From contig ONEF01000001.1 of NCBI GenBank assembly GCA_900316795.1, forward strand, positions 62,001 through 126,000: 64,000 nucleotides of DNA. Reading direction: 5' to 3'. Positions 44,576-52,664 of this stretch are shown here, in pieces. Within the stretch, counting starts at the first letter, position 1. Each line of letters opens with the position of its first letter. This DNA is from an uncultured Bacteroidales bacterium (GTDB taxonomy: Bacteria; Bacteroidota; Bacteroidia; Bacteroidales; UBA932). The translations under genes were made by a program, and so were the position numbers. Below the pieces are notes generated by a model. That model saw only the letters and a list, made by a program, of their open reading frames with translations. It searched no databases and was not told the DNA's origin.

Positions 44576-47455
44576 ATGAAGGAAACAAGATTAAAAGCAA
44601 GCAGCCTGCTGATGGCTTTGGCTCTGCTTCTGTTTTGCGGAAGCACTTGGGCCCAGCGCCAGGGGTTGGTTACCATCAAGGGTACCATCACCGAGCAGGT
44701 GAGCGACGGATCATCAGCGCCCGTTCCTTATGCAACGGTTCAGATTCCGAGTGCAGGTATGAGCGCAGTTGCCAACGAGAAAGGAGAGTATGTCATCAAA
44801 GGCATAGCTCCGGCAACCTATGAATTCATAGTTGCCTCTCTCGGTTATGAGACTTTGAACTTGAAGGTGAACGTAACCGCCGCCAAGGAGGTTTACGACT
44901 TCAAACTGAGGATCGCCGACTTCCGTCTGGATGACGTTACCGTAACTGCCGAGGCTTCAAAGACCGGAGCGGCTACAGCATCCAAGATCAACAGGACAGC
45001 TATCGAGCACATCCAGGCAAGTTCTCTTGCAGATGTTATGGTTCTGCTTCCTGGTGCCGACATTACATCCAACACTTTCAAACCAGACCTTCAGGGTGTT
45101 AAAACACTCTCCGTACGTGGAGGCAACGCAATGGGAACAGCCATCATCATGGACGGCGCTCCTGTTTCCAACGCCGCCAACATGCAGACAATGTCTGCCG
45201 CTATCGGAGGTGCCGCTCCTGGTTCAGGCGGACAGAGCCCTACAACCGGTATCGACCTCAGAACCATCACCACAGACAACGTAGAGTCTGTTGAGGTTAT
45301 CCAGGGTATCGCTTCTGTTGAGTATGGTAATGCTTCAGCCGGTACGGTTATCGTTAACGCAAAGAGCGGTGTGGAACCTCTTTCAATAAAGTTCAACACC
45401 AACCCTAACGTTTATGCTATCGGCGCAACCCACGGCTTCAGCCTTGGAGAAGGCAACGGTTTCATCAACTACGGTGTTGACTATGCACGTTCAGTCGCAG
45501 ATCCTAGAGAGGGTTACGACAAGTATCACAGGTCAACCGGAAGAATCGCCTATTCAAACACTTTCTTCGGCGGCAAGTTCTACACAAATACATCCCTGAA
45601 CTACCTTTGGACAAAGGAAAAGGCAGAGCCTAACCCTGAGGACGAGACAGATTTCGAATACCGCAACAGGCGAGACCGTGGAGTCCGCATCACCCACAAC
45701 GGAGAAATCAGACTCAATGCAGGATGGTTCAAGAACATAAAATATACGGCATCCTTCAACTACACCAACCGCTGGAGCTACTACAAGGATCAGGGAACCA
45801 ACGCTGACGTTGCTTACTCTTACAGCAAGATAGACGGCTCCGTCCTTTCAAGCCGCCCGGGCGTTGTCATCTATGACGACGGCGGAAAGCCTCTGACCTG
45901 GTTTGGTCCAAACGATGAACTCGTCAACGACAAGAGCTGGATAACCCCGGCTTCCTATACTTACGAGTACAACGTTTACGGAAAGGAACTCAACACCTTC
46001 GCAAAGATGTTGCTCAACTTCTCCGGAAACATCGGAAAGTCCAGCCACCACATTATCCTCGGTGCCGACTTCTACAACGACGGTAACAAGGGTAAAGGTA
46101 AGGTGTTCGACTATGACAATCCTCCTTATCGTTCAGTGTCATACCGCTTCGCTACTCAGAGAGAGAGGCCTTATAAGGATATTCCTTTCATGAACAAGCT
46201 GGGTGTTTACGCTCAGGAAGACTTCCGCGTTCCTGTATGGGCCGGCGGAGAGTTCAAGGTAGTAGCCGGTGTACGCTGGGACAAGGTTTGGAGCGTATCT
46301 GACGCGTTCTCTCCTAGAATCAACGCATCCCTGGATATCATTCCTGGTGTGTTCAGCATCAGAGGAGGCTACGGAGTCAGCGTAACAGCCCCTTCAATGG
46401 CTTACGTTTATCCGGACAACGCATACTTCGACATGGTCAACTTCAACAACTCGCTTCAGACTACAGTTCCTGACGCCCAGAAGTTCCAGTTGATCACAAC
46501 TCACGTATATGACATCAAAAACCACGACCTCGAGCTTGCAAAGCAGAAGAAGGCCGAGGTTGGATTTGACCTCAAGATCAAGAAGGTTAAACTCTCCGTT
46601 ACCGCTTACAAGGACAAGAGCAACAACGGATACACCTTCTCAAGAGGTCTTAACGACTATAAGTGGGTAAATTGGCTGCAATACAAGGCCGCTGCATATC
46701 CTGCTGACGGATCAAGCCTTCCTGCACTTACTCTCGACAAAGACGGCAAGGTATTCCTTGAATATACCCGTCCTGGCAACAACCGCGCATACGAGCAGAA
46801 GGGTATTGAGTTTGTGCTTGATTTCGGAAGAATCAACGCCATCCGTACTTCCTTCCTGGTCAACGGAGAGTTCTATGACTACAAGAGCTGGTCAAAGGGC
46901 TATGTGTGGTACAACAAGAGAGGAAGCGAGGAGGAAAACATAGGTATCTATGAGTCCAAGATATCTTCCGGAACCAACAGGGACCAGAACCTGATTACCA
47001 ACTTCATCATAACCCACAACATTCCTAAGATCGGTTTTGTGGTATCTCTTACCGCAAACGTAAACTGGAGGGAGAAGAGCTGGGTTACCTACGGAGCCTG
47101 TGACACCATCCCTACCAAGTATCTGAGCATAGAAGATGGACAAGTTCACGACTTTGACGCTAAGTGGGCAGATCCTTCAAATGCAGACTATGCAAAATGG
47201 CTTCCTATTCTCAGAAACGAGACCAACGGTGCTGTTGCAAAGAACAGAAGGCAGGTTGAACCTTCATACAATCCGGTTCTCTGTATCAACGTGAACGTTA
47301 CCAAGCAGTTCAAGAACTTCGACGTATCGTTCTTCGCAAACAACATGTTTAGAAGTACTCCTCTGCAGTCTCTGGTCAAGAGTCCTGGAGACAAGGTTCG
47401 AAGGAACTCTAATGTGTTCTTCTTCGGACTGCAGTTGACTGCACGTATTAAATAA
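44576..47455 (+). CDS. TonB-dependent outer-membrane receptor
   Basis: A 959-residue outer-membrane transporter. The signal peptide is KASSLLMALALLLFCGSTWAQ. A carboxypeptidase-regulatory-like beta-sandwich covers about residues 25-115 (VPYATVQIPSAGMSAVANEKGEYVIKGIAPATYEF), then a TonB-box-like LDDVTVTAEA. The plug runs about 130-290 (LPGADITSNTF, LSVRGGNAMGTAIIMDGAPVS, VESVEVIQGIASVEYGNASAG) and contains an unusual Met/Gly-rich loop. A long 22-strand-type barrel ends FFFGLQLTARIK. No SusD partner follows; instead a DUF4876-like lipoprotein starts 19 bp downstream. Substrate unknown. ATG 44576 is the only start giving a signal peptide at the N-terminus. Confidence 0.93.
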   Translation: MKETRLKASSLLMALALLLFCGSTWAQRQGLVTIKGTITEQVSDGSSAPVPYATVQIPSAGMSAVANEKGEYVIKGIAPATYEFIVASLGYETLNLKVNVTAAKEVYDFKLRIADFRLDDVTVTAEASKTGAATASKINRTAIEHIQASSLADVMVLLPGADITSNTFKPDLQGVKTLSVRGGNAMGTAIIMDGAPVSNAANMQTMSAAIGGAAPGSGGQSPTTGIDLRTITTDNVESVEVIQGIASVEYGNASAGTVIVNAKSGVEPLSIKFNTNPNVYAIGATHGFSLGEGNGFINYGVDYARSVADPREGYDKYHRSTGRIAYSNTFFGGKFYTNTSLNYLWTKEKAEPNPEDETDFEYRNRRDRGVRITHNGEIRLNAGWFKNIKYTASFNYTNRWSYYKDQGTNADVAYSYSKIDGSVLSSRPGVVIYDDGGKPLTWFGPNDELVNDKSWITPASYTYEYNVYGKELNTFAKMLLNFSGNIGKSSHHIILGADFYNDGNKGKGKVFDYDNPPYRSVSYRFATQRERPYKDIPFMNKLGVYAQEDFRVPVWAGGEFKVVAGVRWDKVWSVSDAFSPRINASLDIIPGVFSIRGGYGVSVTAPSMAYVYPDNAYFDMVNFNNSLQTTVPDAQKFQLITTHVYDIKNHDLELAKQKKAEVGFDLKIKKVKLSVTAYKDKSNNGYTFSRGLNDYKWVNWLQYKAAAYPADGSSLPALTLDKDGKVFLEYTRPGNNRAYEQKGIEFVLDFGRINAIRTSFLVNGEFYDYKSWSKGYVWYNKRGSEEENIGIYESKISSGTNRDQNLITNFIITHNIPKIGFVVSLTANVNWREKSWVTYGACDTIPTKYLSIEDGQVHDFDAKWADPSNADYAKWLPILRNETNGAVAKNRRQVEPSYNPVLCINVNVTKQFKNFDVSFFANNMFRSTPLQSLVKSPGDKVRRNSNVFFFGLQLTARIK

Positions 47456-47474
47456 CTTTTAGAAGATCGTGATT

Positions 47475-48749
47475 ATGAAAAAGATATATACGATATTATT
47501 AGCAGCCACCTTCGCTTTCCTTTTCTCCTCATGTATCGACATGATGGATGACGTCAAGGACACGAAGAAGATAGAGCCCATCAGCGTCTCCTACAAGGTT
47601 TGTGCAGCCACGGGCTTCATTCCTAAGGGTGGAACCATCACTCCAGACCCTAACTTCTCCACCGCCGGTGTTGACGTAGTTTTCACCAACGTGAAGACAG
47701 GACAGGTTTTCAGAGGAGTAACCGGTTCCAACAGTATTGCAACCGTGGACATTGAGCCAGGTGTTTACTCCATAAGCGTAACCGGACGTGCAACCCACGA
47801 TGGTTACCAGTACTTCATAAACGGAAACGTTCCGAGCATCTCCATATTTGAGGATGTTACTCCAGAGCAGGCCAACACAGACGAGAAATACCGCCTGGTG
47901 GTTCGCCCTGCAAAGGTCGGATCTTTCTGTATCAGCGAAATTTACTATTGCGGTATCGCAAGCTACTACTTCAGGGACCAGACCTACCAGTTCACCAACA
48001 ACTCAGACGAGGTCTTCTATTTGGACGGAACCTGCTTTGCTCAGCTGCATCCTAACATCGCTACCGCCAATCTTCCTACCTGGCCAGATGAGGACGGAGA
48101 CGGAAACTTCGTATACAGCGTTATGGTTTGGCAGTTCCCTGGAACCGGCCACGATTATCCTGTACTGCCTGGCGAGAGCGTGGTTGTAGCCCAGGAGCCA
48201 AGAGACCATACGACCAACAATCCAAACTCCTACGACAACTCAATGGCAGATTTCCAGACCTGGACAGGAAACGCATCCCGCTACAATCCGGATGTTCCTA
48301 ACCTGACCAGCATCTTTTATACATCTTGGAACAGCATGCAATGGCTTACCTCTGTATTCGGAGCAGCATTCTGTGTATTCAAGGCTCCTGAAGGAACTAC
48401 CGTGGACGAGGATTATTACAAGGATGCCACTCATTATCAGAGCGAGGTTGGAAAGACTTCAAAGTACGCTAAGATTCCGGCAGACTGGATTCTTGACGGC
48501 GTAGAGCTTCTGACCAACATGAACGCCATGAATATGAAGAGAATTCCAGGTTTCGTGGATGCAGGCGGTACATCAGTGGAGGCTACATATTGCGGAAAGA
48601 CAGTTTCCAGGAAGGTTGTCGAGAAGAGAGCTGACGGAACTCCTAAGTATCAGGATACAAACAACTCTACCGAAGACTTCCAGGTTAATGACAAGCCTGT
48701 CATCCGCCGTAATGGTGAAAAGGTTCCATCATGGACTTGGTACAAATAG
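47475..48749 (+). CDS. DUF4876-like surface lipoprotein
   Basis: A 424-residue lipoprotein: signal peptide KKIYTILLAATFAFLFSSC, Cys near residue 20, followed by IDMMDDVKD. A first beta-sandwich contains GVDVVFTNVKTGQVFRGVTGSNSIATVDIEPGVYSISVTG, and the second part is typical of DUF4876 (FCISEIYYCGIASYYFRDQTYQFTNNSDEVFYLDG, LPGESVVVAQEPRDHT). It ends NGEKVPSWTWYK. It probably sits on or under the receptor as a capture protein, in the place SusD holds in glycan systems. A GTG 6 bp upstream is an alternative start. ATCGTGAT lies directly before the ATG. Confidence 0.82.
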   Translation: MKKIYTILLAATFAFLFSSCIDMMDDVKDTKKIEPISVSYKVCAATGFIPKGGTITPDPNFSTAGVDVVFTNVKTGQVFRGVTGSNSIATVDIEPGVYSISVTGRATHDGYQYFINGNVPSISIFEDVTPEQANTDEKYRLVVRPAKVGSFCISEIYYCGIASYYFRDQTYQFTNNSDEVFYLDGTCFAQLHPNIATANLPTWPDEDGDGNFVYSVMVWQFPGTGHDYPVLPGESVVVAQEPRDHTTNNPNSYDNSMADFQTWTGNASRYNPDVPNLTSIFYTSWNSMQWLTSVFGAAFCVFKAPEGTTVDEDYYKDATHYQSEVGKTSKYAKIPADWILDGVELLTNMNAMNMKRIPGFVDAGGTSVEATYCGKTVSRKVVEKRADGTPKYQDTNNSTEDFQVNDKPVIRRNGEKVPSWTWYK

Positions 48750-48762
48750 TAACGCGTAAAAG

Positions 48763-50424
48763 ATGATTGTTATGAAGAACAAGATATTCAAGATAGCGGC
48801 CATACTGGTTCCGGCTTTGTTTGCCGGTTATGTGGCCATGGCTCAGACAGGTACCAAGGCAGCCATTGAAAGGGCGGCTCTGGAAAACATCTGGACTAGC
48901 AATACCGAAAATGCTGCCGGAGGTATGGTAGACGCTCCTACCCTTATGGCCAACGCATTTGCCGGATACGACTACAAGAAGGGAGACTTCAAGCCTAAAC
49001 AGGTCGGCGAAAAGATCAATTCCCTGGTATTCCATACCGACGGTGGCGGTATCTACAAGAACGTGGGCAATATGTACCTCTGGGGCGATTTCACTTATAC
49101 CAAAGACAATATTGCAGGTGCTAAGTGGAACGCCACCCTTGCAGATCCTACCCGCGACATGCCTTTCTTCGTCGCCGATGAAAATGTCAGCAAATGGAAG
49201 AACCAGACTTATGAGATGGGCTTCAAGGCAGGTTTTCCTCGCCTTGTAAACGGACATCTGATTCTCGGTGTGGCCGGATCTTACAAGGCGGCCATCGCAG
49301 CCAAGCAGTTGGATCCTCGTCCGCTGACCAGGGTTTCGGACCTGAACGTAATGCCGTCCGTCGTGTGGGAATTCAATCCTTCCAACAGTGTAGGTGCCGT
49401 GTTCCATTACACCAGCTACCGTGAGGACGGTTCTCCTGAGAACGTGAACCACCTGCACGACCAGAAAGGTTGGGAAATGGTTGCTCCTGGTTTCTTCAAC
49501 GAAGGAGTGCTCGCATCTTTCGCTGGTATCAACAGGCTCAGAAACTACAATGCAAACGCACTGGGTGGAAGTCTTCAGTACAGCTTCAAGAACGAGAAGT
49601 TCAAGGCCCTGATTTCAGGAGACTATCTTTACAGGGTAGAAGATGTGCTTTGCAACTATACAAAGCCTCAGATGTCCGGTACCGTGAAGAAGACCGTTTG
49701 GGGAATCAACTTCGCCGCACAGCTGAACGCCACGGAGAAGGACCGCGTGTTCTTCCGCTACAGGTTTGACAACAACGACTTGAGAGGTATCGAGTACTTC
49801 CAGACCTACGACAACACTTATGAGGTCCAGAGCTACATTACCGATGCAACTTTTGAGCGTTCAAAGTTCGAGAAGAAGAACCACTATTTCAATCTGGACT
49901 ACCTGATTGCAGAAGGTGACGCATATACCTGGAAGTTCGGTCTGAACGCAAGACATTCAAAGGACAAGTTCATTTACTATGTTCCTGAGACCCACAAGCA
50001 GATCAACAATTTATTCTTTGGAGCGGACGTTACCGGAAACTGGGTATTTGCCGGAAAGCATAACTTGATGCTTAACCTGAACCTTGGAATCAACAACAAC
50101 TCCAAGGGCTCGTTTGACTATGGCGGAGTAAAGGAAAACAACAAGGCCTTCACAGACTTTGCCCTGATGGACTTCATCTATCAGAGTTCAGACTACATCA
50201 AGGGAGGCTGCAACCTGACTTACGCTTTCTGTGGAATCAAGAGCATTTCCTCTTTGTTCGTTACCTTGAGCCTTGACAGCGTAAAGCCTAACGGAGACAA
50301 CACAACTTGGGGAGATGCAATTAAAAAGTTCCCGTTCCTGAGCCCTTATCATGGAGCAGACCAGGACAAGAGCATTTTCGGCAAGCGAAATTACTTCTCA
50401 GTAAAGGTGGGTATAACCTTCTAA
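48763..50424 (+). CDS. DUF6850-like outer-membrane beta-barrel protein
   Basis: A 553-residue exported protein with signal peptide KNKIFKIAAILVPALFAGYVAMAQ and a body made of alternating amphipathic strands with frequent Tyr/Phe/Trp girdles (NMYLWGDFTYTKDN, QTYEMGFKAGFPRL, KRNYFSVKVGITF as the last strand). The Phe-ended final strand suits BAM recognition. The pattern agrees with the DUF6850 family found after DUF4876 genes. It may be a second barrel working with the receptor, possibly for export or retention of products. ATG 48763 or 48772 can be the start. It lies 13 bp after the lipoprotein gene. Confidence 0.78.
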   Translation: MIVMKNKIFKIAAILVPALFAGYVAMAQTGTKAAIERAALENIWTSNTENAAGGMVDAPTLMANAFAGYDYKKGDFKPKQVGEKINSLVFHTDGGGIYKNVGNMYLWGDFTYTKDNIAGAKWNATLADPTRDMPFFVADENVSKWKNQTYEMGFKAGFPRLVNGHLILGVAGSYKAAIAAKQLDPRPLTRVSDLNVMPSVVWEFNPSNSVGAVFHYTSYREDGSPENVNHLHDQKGWEMVAPGFFNEGVLASFAGINRLRNYNANALGGSLQYSFKNEKFKALISGDYLYRVEDVLCNYTKPQMSGTVKKTVWGINFAAQLNATEKDRVFFRYRFDNNDLRGIEYFQTYDNTYEVQSYITDATFERSKFEKKNHYFNLDYLIAEGDAYTWKFGLNARHSKDKFIYYVPETHKQINNLFFGADVTGNWVFAGKHNLMLNLNLGINNNSKGSFDYGGVKENNKAFTDFALMDFIYQSSDYIKGGCNLTYAFCGIKSISSLFVTLSLDSVKPNGDNTTWGDAIKKFPFLSPYHGADQDKSIFGKRNYFSVKVGITF

Positions 50425-50439
50425 GTAAAAACGATTCAG

Positions 50440-50474
50440 ACAAGGGGGCTGACCGTAAGGCCGGCCTCTCTTGT
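50440..50474 (+). other. GNRA-capped hairpin between the barrel and protease genes
   Basis: ACAAGGGGGCTGACC can fold against GGCCGGCCTCTCTTGT around a GTAA loop, with one bulge, one mismatch and a few G-U pairs. No T run follows, so it is not a classical terminator; it could stabilise or partly stop the transcript. A 14-bp palindrome CAATTTTAAAATTG follows at 50481-50494. Confidence 0.6.
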
Positions 50475-50500
50475 TCATAACAATTTTAAAATTGAAAATA

Positions 50501-52654
50501 ATGACGAAAAGACTGATGCTGTTGGCATTGGCGCTGGTTTTGGTTACAGCGGGAGTATCTGCCCAGACAATAGAGAAGCCATCCGTAACCGGCAAGACGT
50601 CCTTTGCTGTAATCATCGACAATCACACATTGGAAAAATGCGCACCCCAAGTGGCTGAATACAAGAAGACCATCGAGGGTGAGGGGCTTCCTACTTTCGT
50701 GGTTTCCTCAAAGTGGGAATCTCCTGAACAGGTAAAGCAAGTCCTTGAGAAACTCTACAAGGAGAACAATCTTGAAGGAGTCGTTTTCATCGGCGAAATT
50801 CCTGTGGCAATGGTGATGAAGGCCCAGTTCATGACAAGTGCCTACAAGATGGATGAGAGAAAATTCCCTCTTGAGGAAGTTGCCGTTCCTACAGACCGTT
50901 TCTACGATGATTTTGACCTTAAGTTCAACAAGATTGCCGACTCCACCAAAGGCCTGCACCATTTCTATGAACTGGCTCCGGATTCCACTCCTTACATCGA
51001 GTGCGACATCTACTCTGCAAGGATTGTGGGCCAGAAGAGCAACGGCTGCAGCTGCAAGCAGATAGCCGCCTATCTGGAGAAAGCCGTAAGGGAGCACAAG
51101 TCTGGCAACAAGTTCGACCAGTTCACATCCTATACCGGCGAAGGTTCATATTCTAATTCCATCACCGCTTGGAAGGCCGAGCAGGAAATCGTGAACGAGC
51201 AGTTCCCTGGCGTATTCAAGAAAGAAGGCGAGGCACGTTACCTTCGCTACAGCATGGCTGACTACATGAAGCCTTACGTAATCAAGGAACTCCGCCGTCC
51301 GGAACTTGACTTTATGGTTTTCCACGAGCATGGAGACTGGTTCAGGATGTATCTTTCCGGAAATCCGGGAGAACAGGAGCCTGTCGGTTATCTTAAGAAC
51401 TACCTGAGGGTGATGGCCCGCAGGAACCCTGCCAGGGCAAAAGCCAGAGCGGAGGAGTTGGGTCTTGACAGCACCTGGTACGCAGACTACAACACTCCTG
51501 AGAGCATAAAGGCAGACTCTCTTCTTGATATCAACACAGGCATCGTCCTGGAAGATGTGAACAACATCGCACCTAACGCCAGGATGGTAGTCTTTGACGC
51601 TTGCTATAACGGAGACTTCCGCAATCCTGAGTTCATTGCCGGCAAGTTCATCATGTCAAAGGGCAGCTGCGTGGTAGGTTTTGCAAACAGCGTAAACGTG
51701 CTTCAGGACAAGAGCGCGTTTGACCTTATGGGACTTCTCGGAAACGGAGTGAGGGTAGGTCTTTGGGCCCAGCACATCAACATTCTGGAGAGCCACCTGT
51801 TCGGTGACCCTACATTCCATTTTGCAGCAAATCCTGGCGATGAAGACCTCAACAGCGTTCTCACAATCAAGGATAACGCTTACTGGGCCTCCCGTCTGGA
51901 CGACAAGAATCCTGAAGTCCAGAACATGGCTGAAATCAAGCTCTTTGAAGGAAACTACCCTGGCATTTCAGACATCCTCCTGAAGAAATTCAAGGAGTCT
52001 CCTTATGCAATCGTAAGGTACAATTCAATGCACCTTCTCGAGAAGATCGGTGACAAGAATTATTGGGAAGTGCTCAAACTTGCCACCACGGATCACTTTG
52101 AATTCATCCGCAGGATAGCCGTTACCCGCATGGGCCAGGTAGGAGCAGAAGAGTTCCTCCCATATATTGTAGCAGCTTACGAGAATGACCGTCATGCTAC
52201 AAGAATTGTTTTTGACGCTTCCGGAGCGCTGGTTTGCTTTGACAAGGATGCCGCTTCAGATGCAATAAACAACTACTTCCAGGACAGGCATTTCTACAAT
52301 GCAGACAAAGACAGGGCAGAACTTCTGAAACTTGTAGAAGACAACCCTTCAGCAGAATCAATCAAGAGTATTCTTGACAAGGACAAGAAAGGCTGGAGAA
52401 TCTCATACATCCAGTTCATGAGAAACCGTCCTTACCATCAGAACCTGACAGAATGCCTGAAGGTTCTGGAAGATCCTGATGACGATGTGTTCGTCAGGAC
52501 AGTTATGGCTGAGGCTCTTGCCTGGTGGGAACTTTCCTACCGCAAGCAGGAAATCATAGATTCCTGCAAGAAACTCCTTGCAGACCCATCTACCCCGGAT
52601 CAGATGAAACCGGCTCTTATAAGTGCAGTAACACGTTTAAGTTCAAAGAAATAA
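50501..52654 (+). CDS. Secreted C25 (gingipain-like) cysteine peptidase with HEAT-like repeats, copy A
   Basis: A 717-residue exported protein. Signal peptide KRLMLLALALVLVTAGVSAQ. The N-terminal alpha/beta part (FAVIIDNHTLEKCAPQVAEYKK, EGVVFIGEIPVAMVMKAQ, DRFYDDFDLKF) matches family C25. The catalytic dyad is His277 in FHEHGDW and Cys368 in FDACYNG, 91 residues apart, with a charged helical insertion between them. Then come SVNVLQDKSAF and LFGDPTFHFA. From about residue 460 helical HEAT-like repeats follow (YAIVRYNSMHLLEKIGD, EFIRRIAVTRMGQVG). No type-IX secretion C-terminal domain is seen, so a periplasmic location is likely. ATG 50501 is used. Copy B starts 10 bp after its stop. Confidence 0.85.
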   Translation: MTKRLMLLALALVLVTAGVSAQTIEKPSVTGKTSFAVIIDNHTLEKCAPQVAEYKKTIEGEGLPTFVVSSKWESPEQVKQVLEKLYKENNLEGVVFIGEIPVAMVMKAQFMTSAYKMDERKFPLEEVAVPTDRFYDDFDLKFNKIADSTKGLHHFYELAPDSTPYIECDIYSARIVGQKSNGCSCKQIAAYLEKAVREHKSGNKFDQFTSYTGEGSYSNSITAWKAEQEIVNEQFPGVFKKEGEARYLRYSMADYMKPYVIKELRRPELDFMVFHEHGDWFRMYLSGNPGEQEPVGYLKNYLRVMARRNPARAKARAEELGLDSTWYADYNTPESIKADSLLDINTGIVLEDVNNIAPNARMVVFDACYNGDFRNPEFIAGKFIMSKGSCVVGFANSVNVLQDKSAFDLMGLLGNGVRVGLWAQHINILESHLFGDPTFHFAANPGDEDLNSVLTIKDNAYWASRLDDKNPEVQNMAEIKLFEGNYPGISDILLKKFKESPYAIVRYNSMHLLEKIGDKNYWEVLKLATTDHFEFIRRIAVTRMGQVGAEEFLPYIVAAYENDRHATRIVFDASGALVCFDKDAASDAINNYFQDRHFYNADKDRAELLKLVEDNPSAESIKSILDKDKKGWRISYIQFMRNRPYHQNLTECLKVLEDPDDDVFVRTVMAEALAWWELSYRKQEIIDSCKKLLADPSTPDQMKPALISAVTRLSSKK

Positions 52655-52664
52655 GGAGGCAGTT

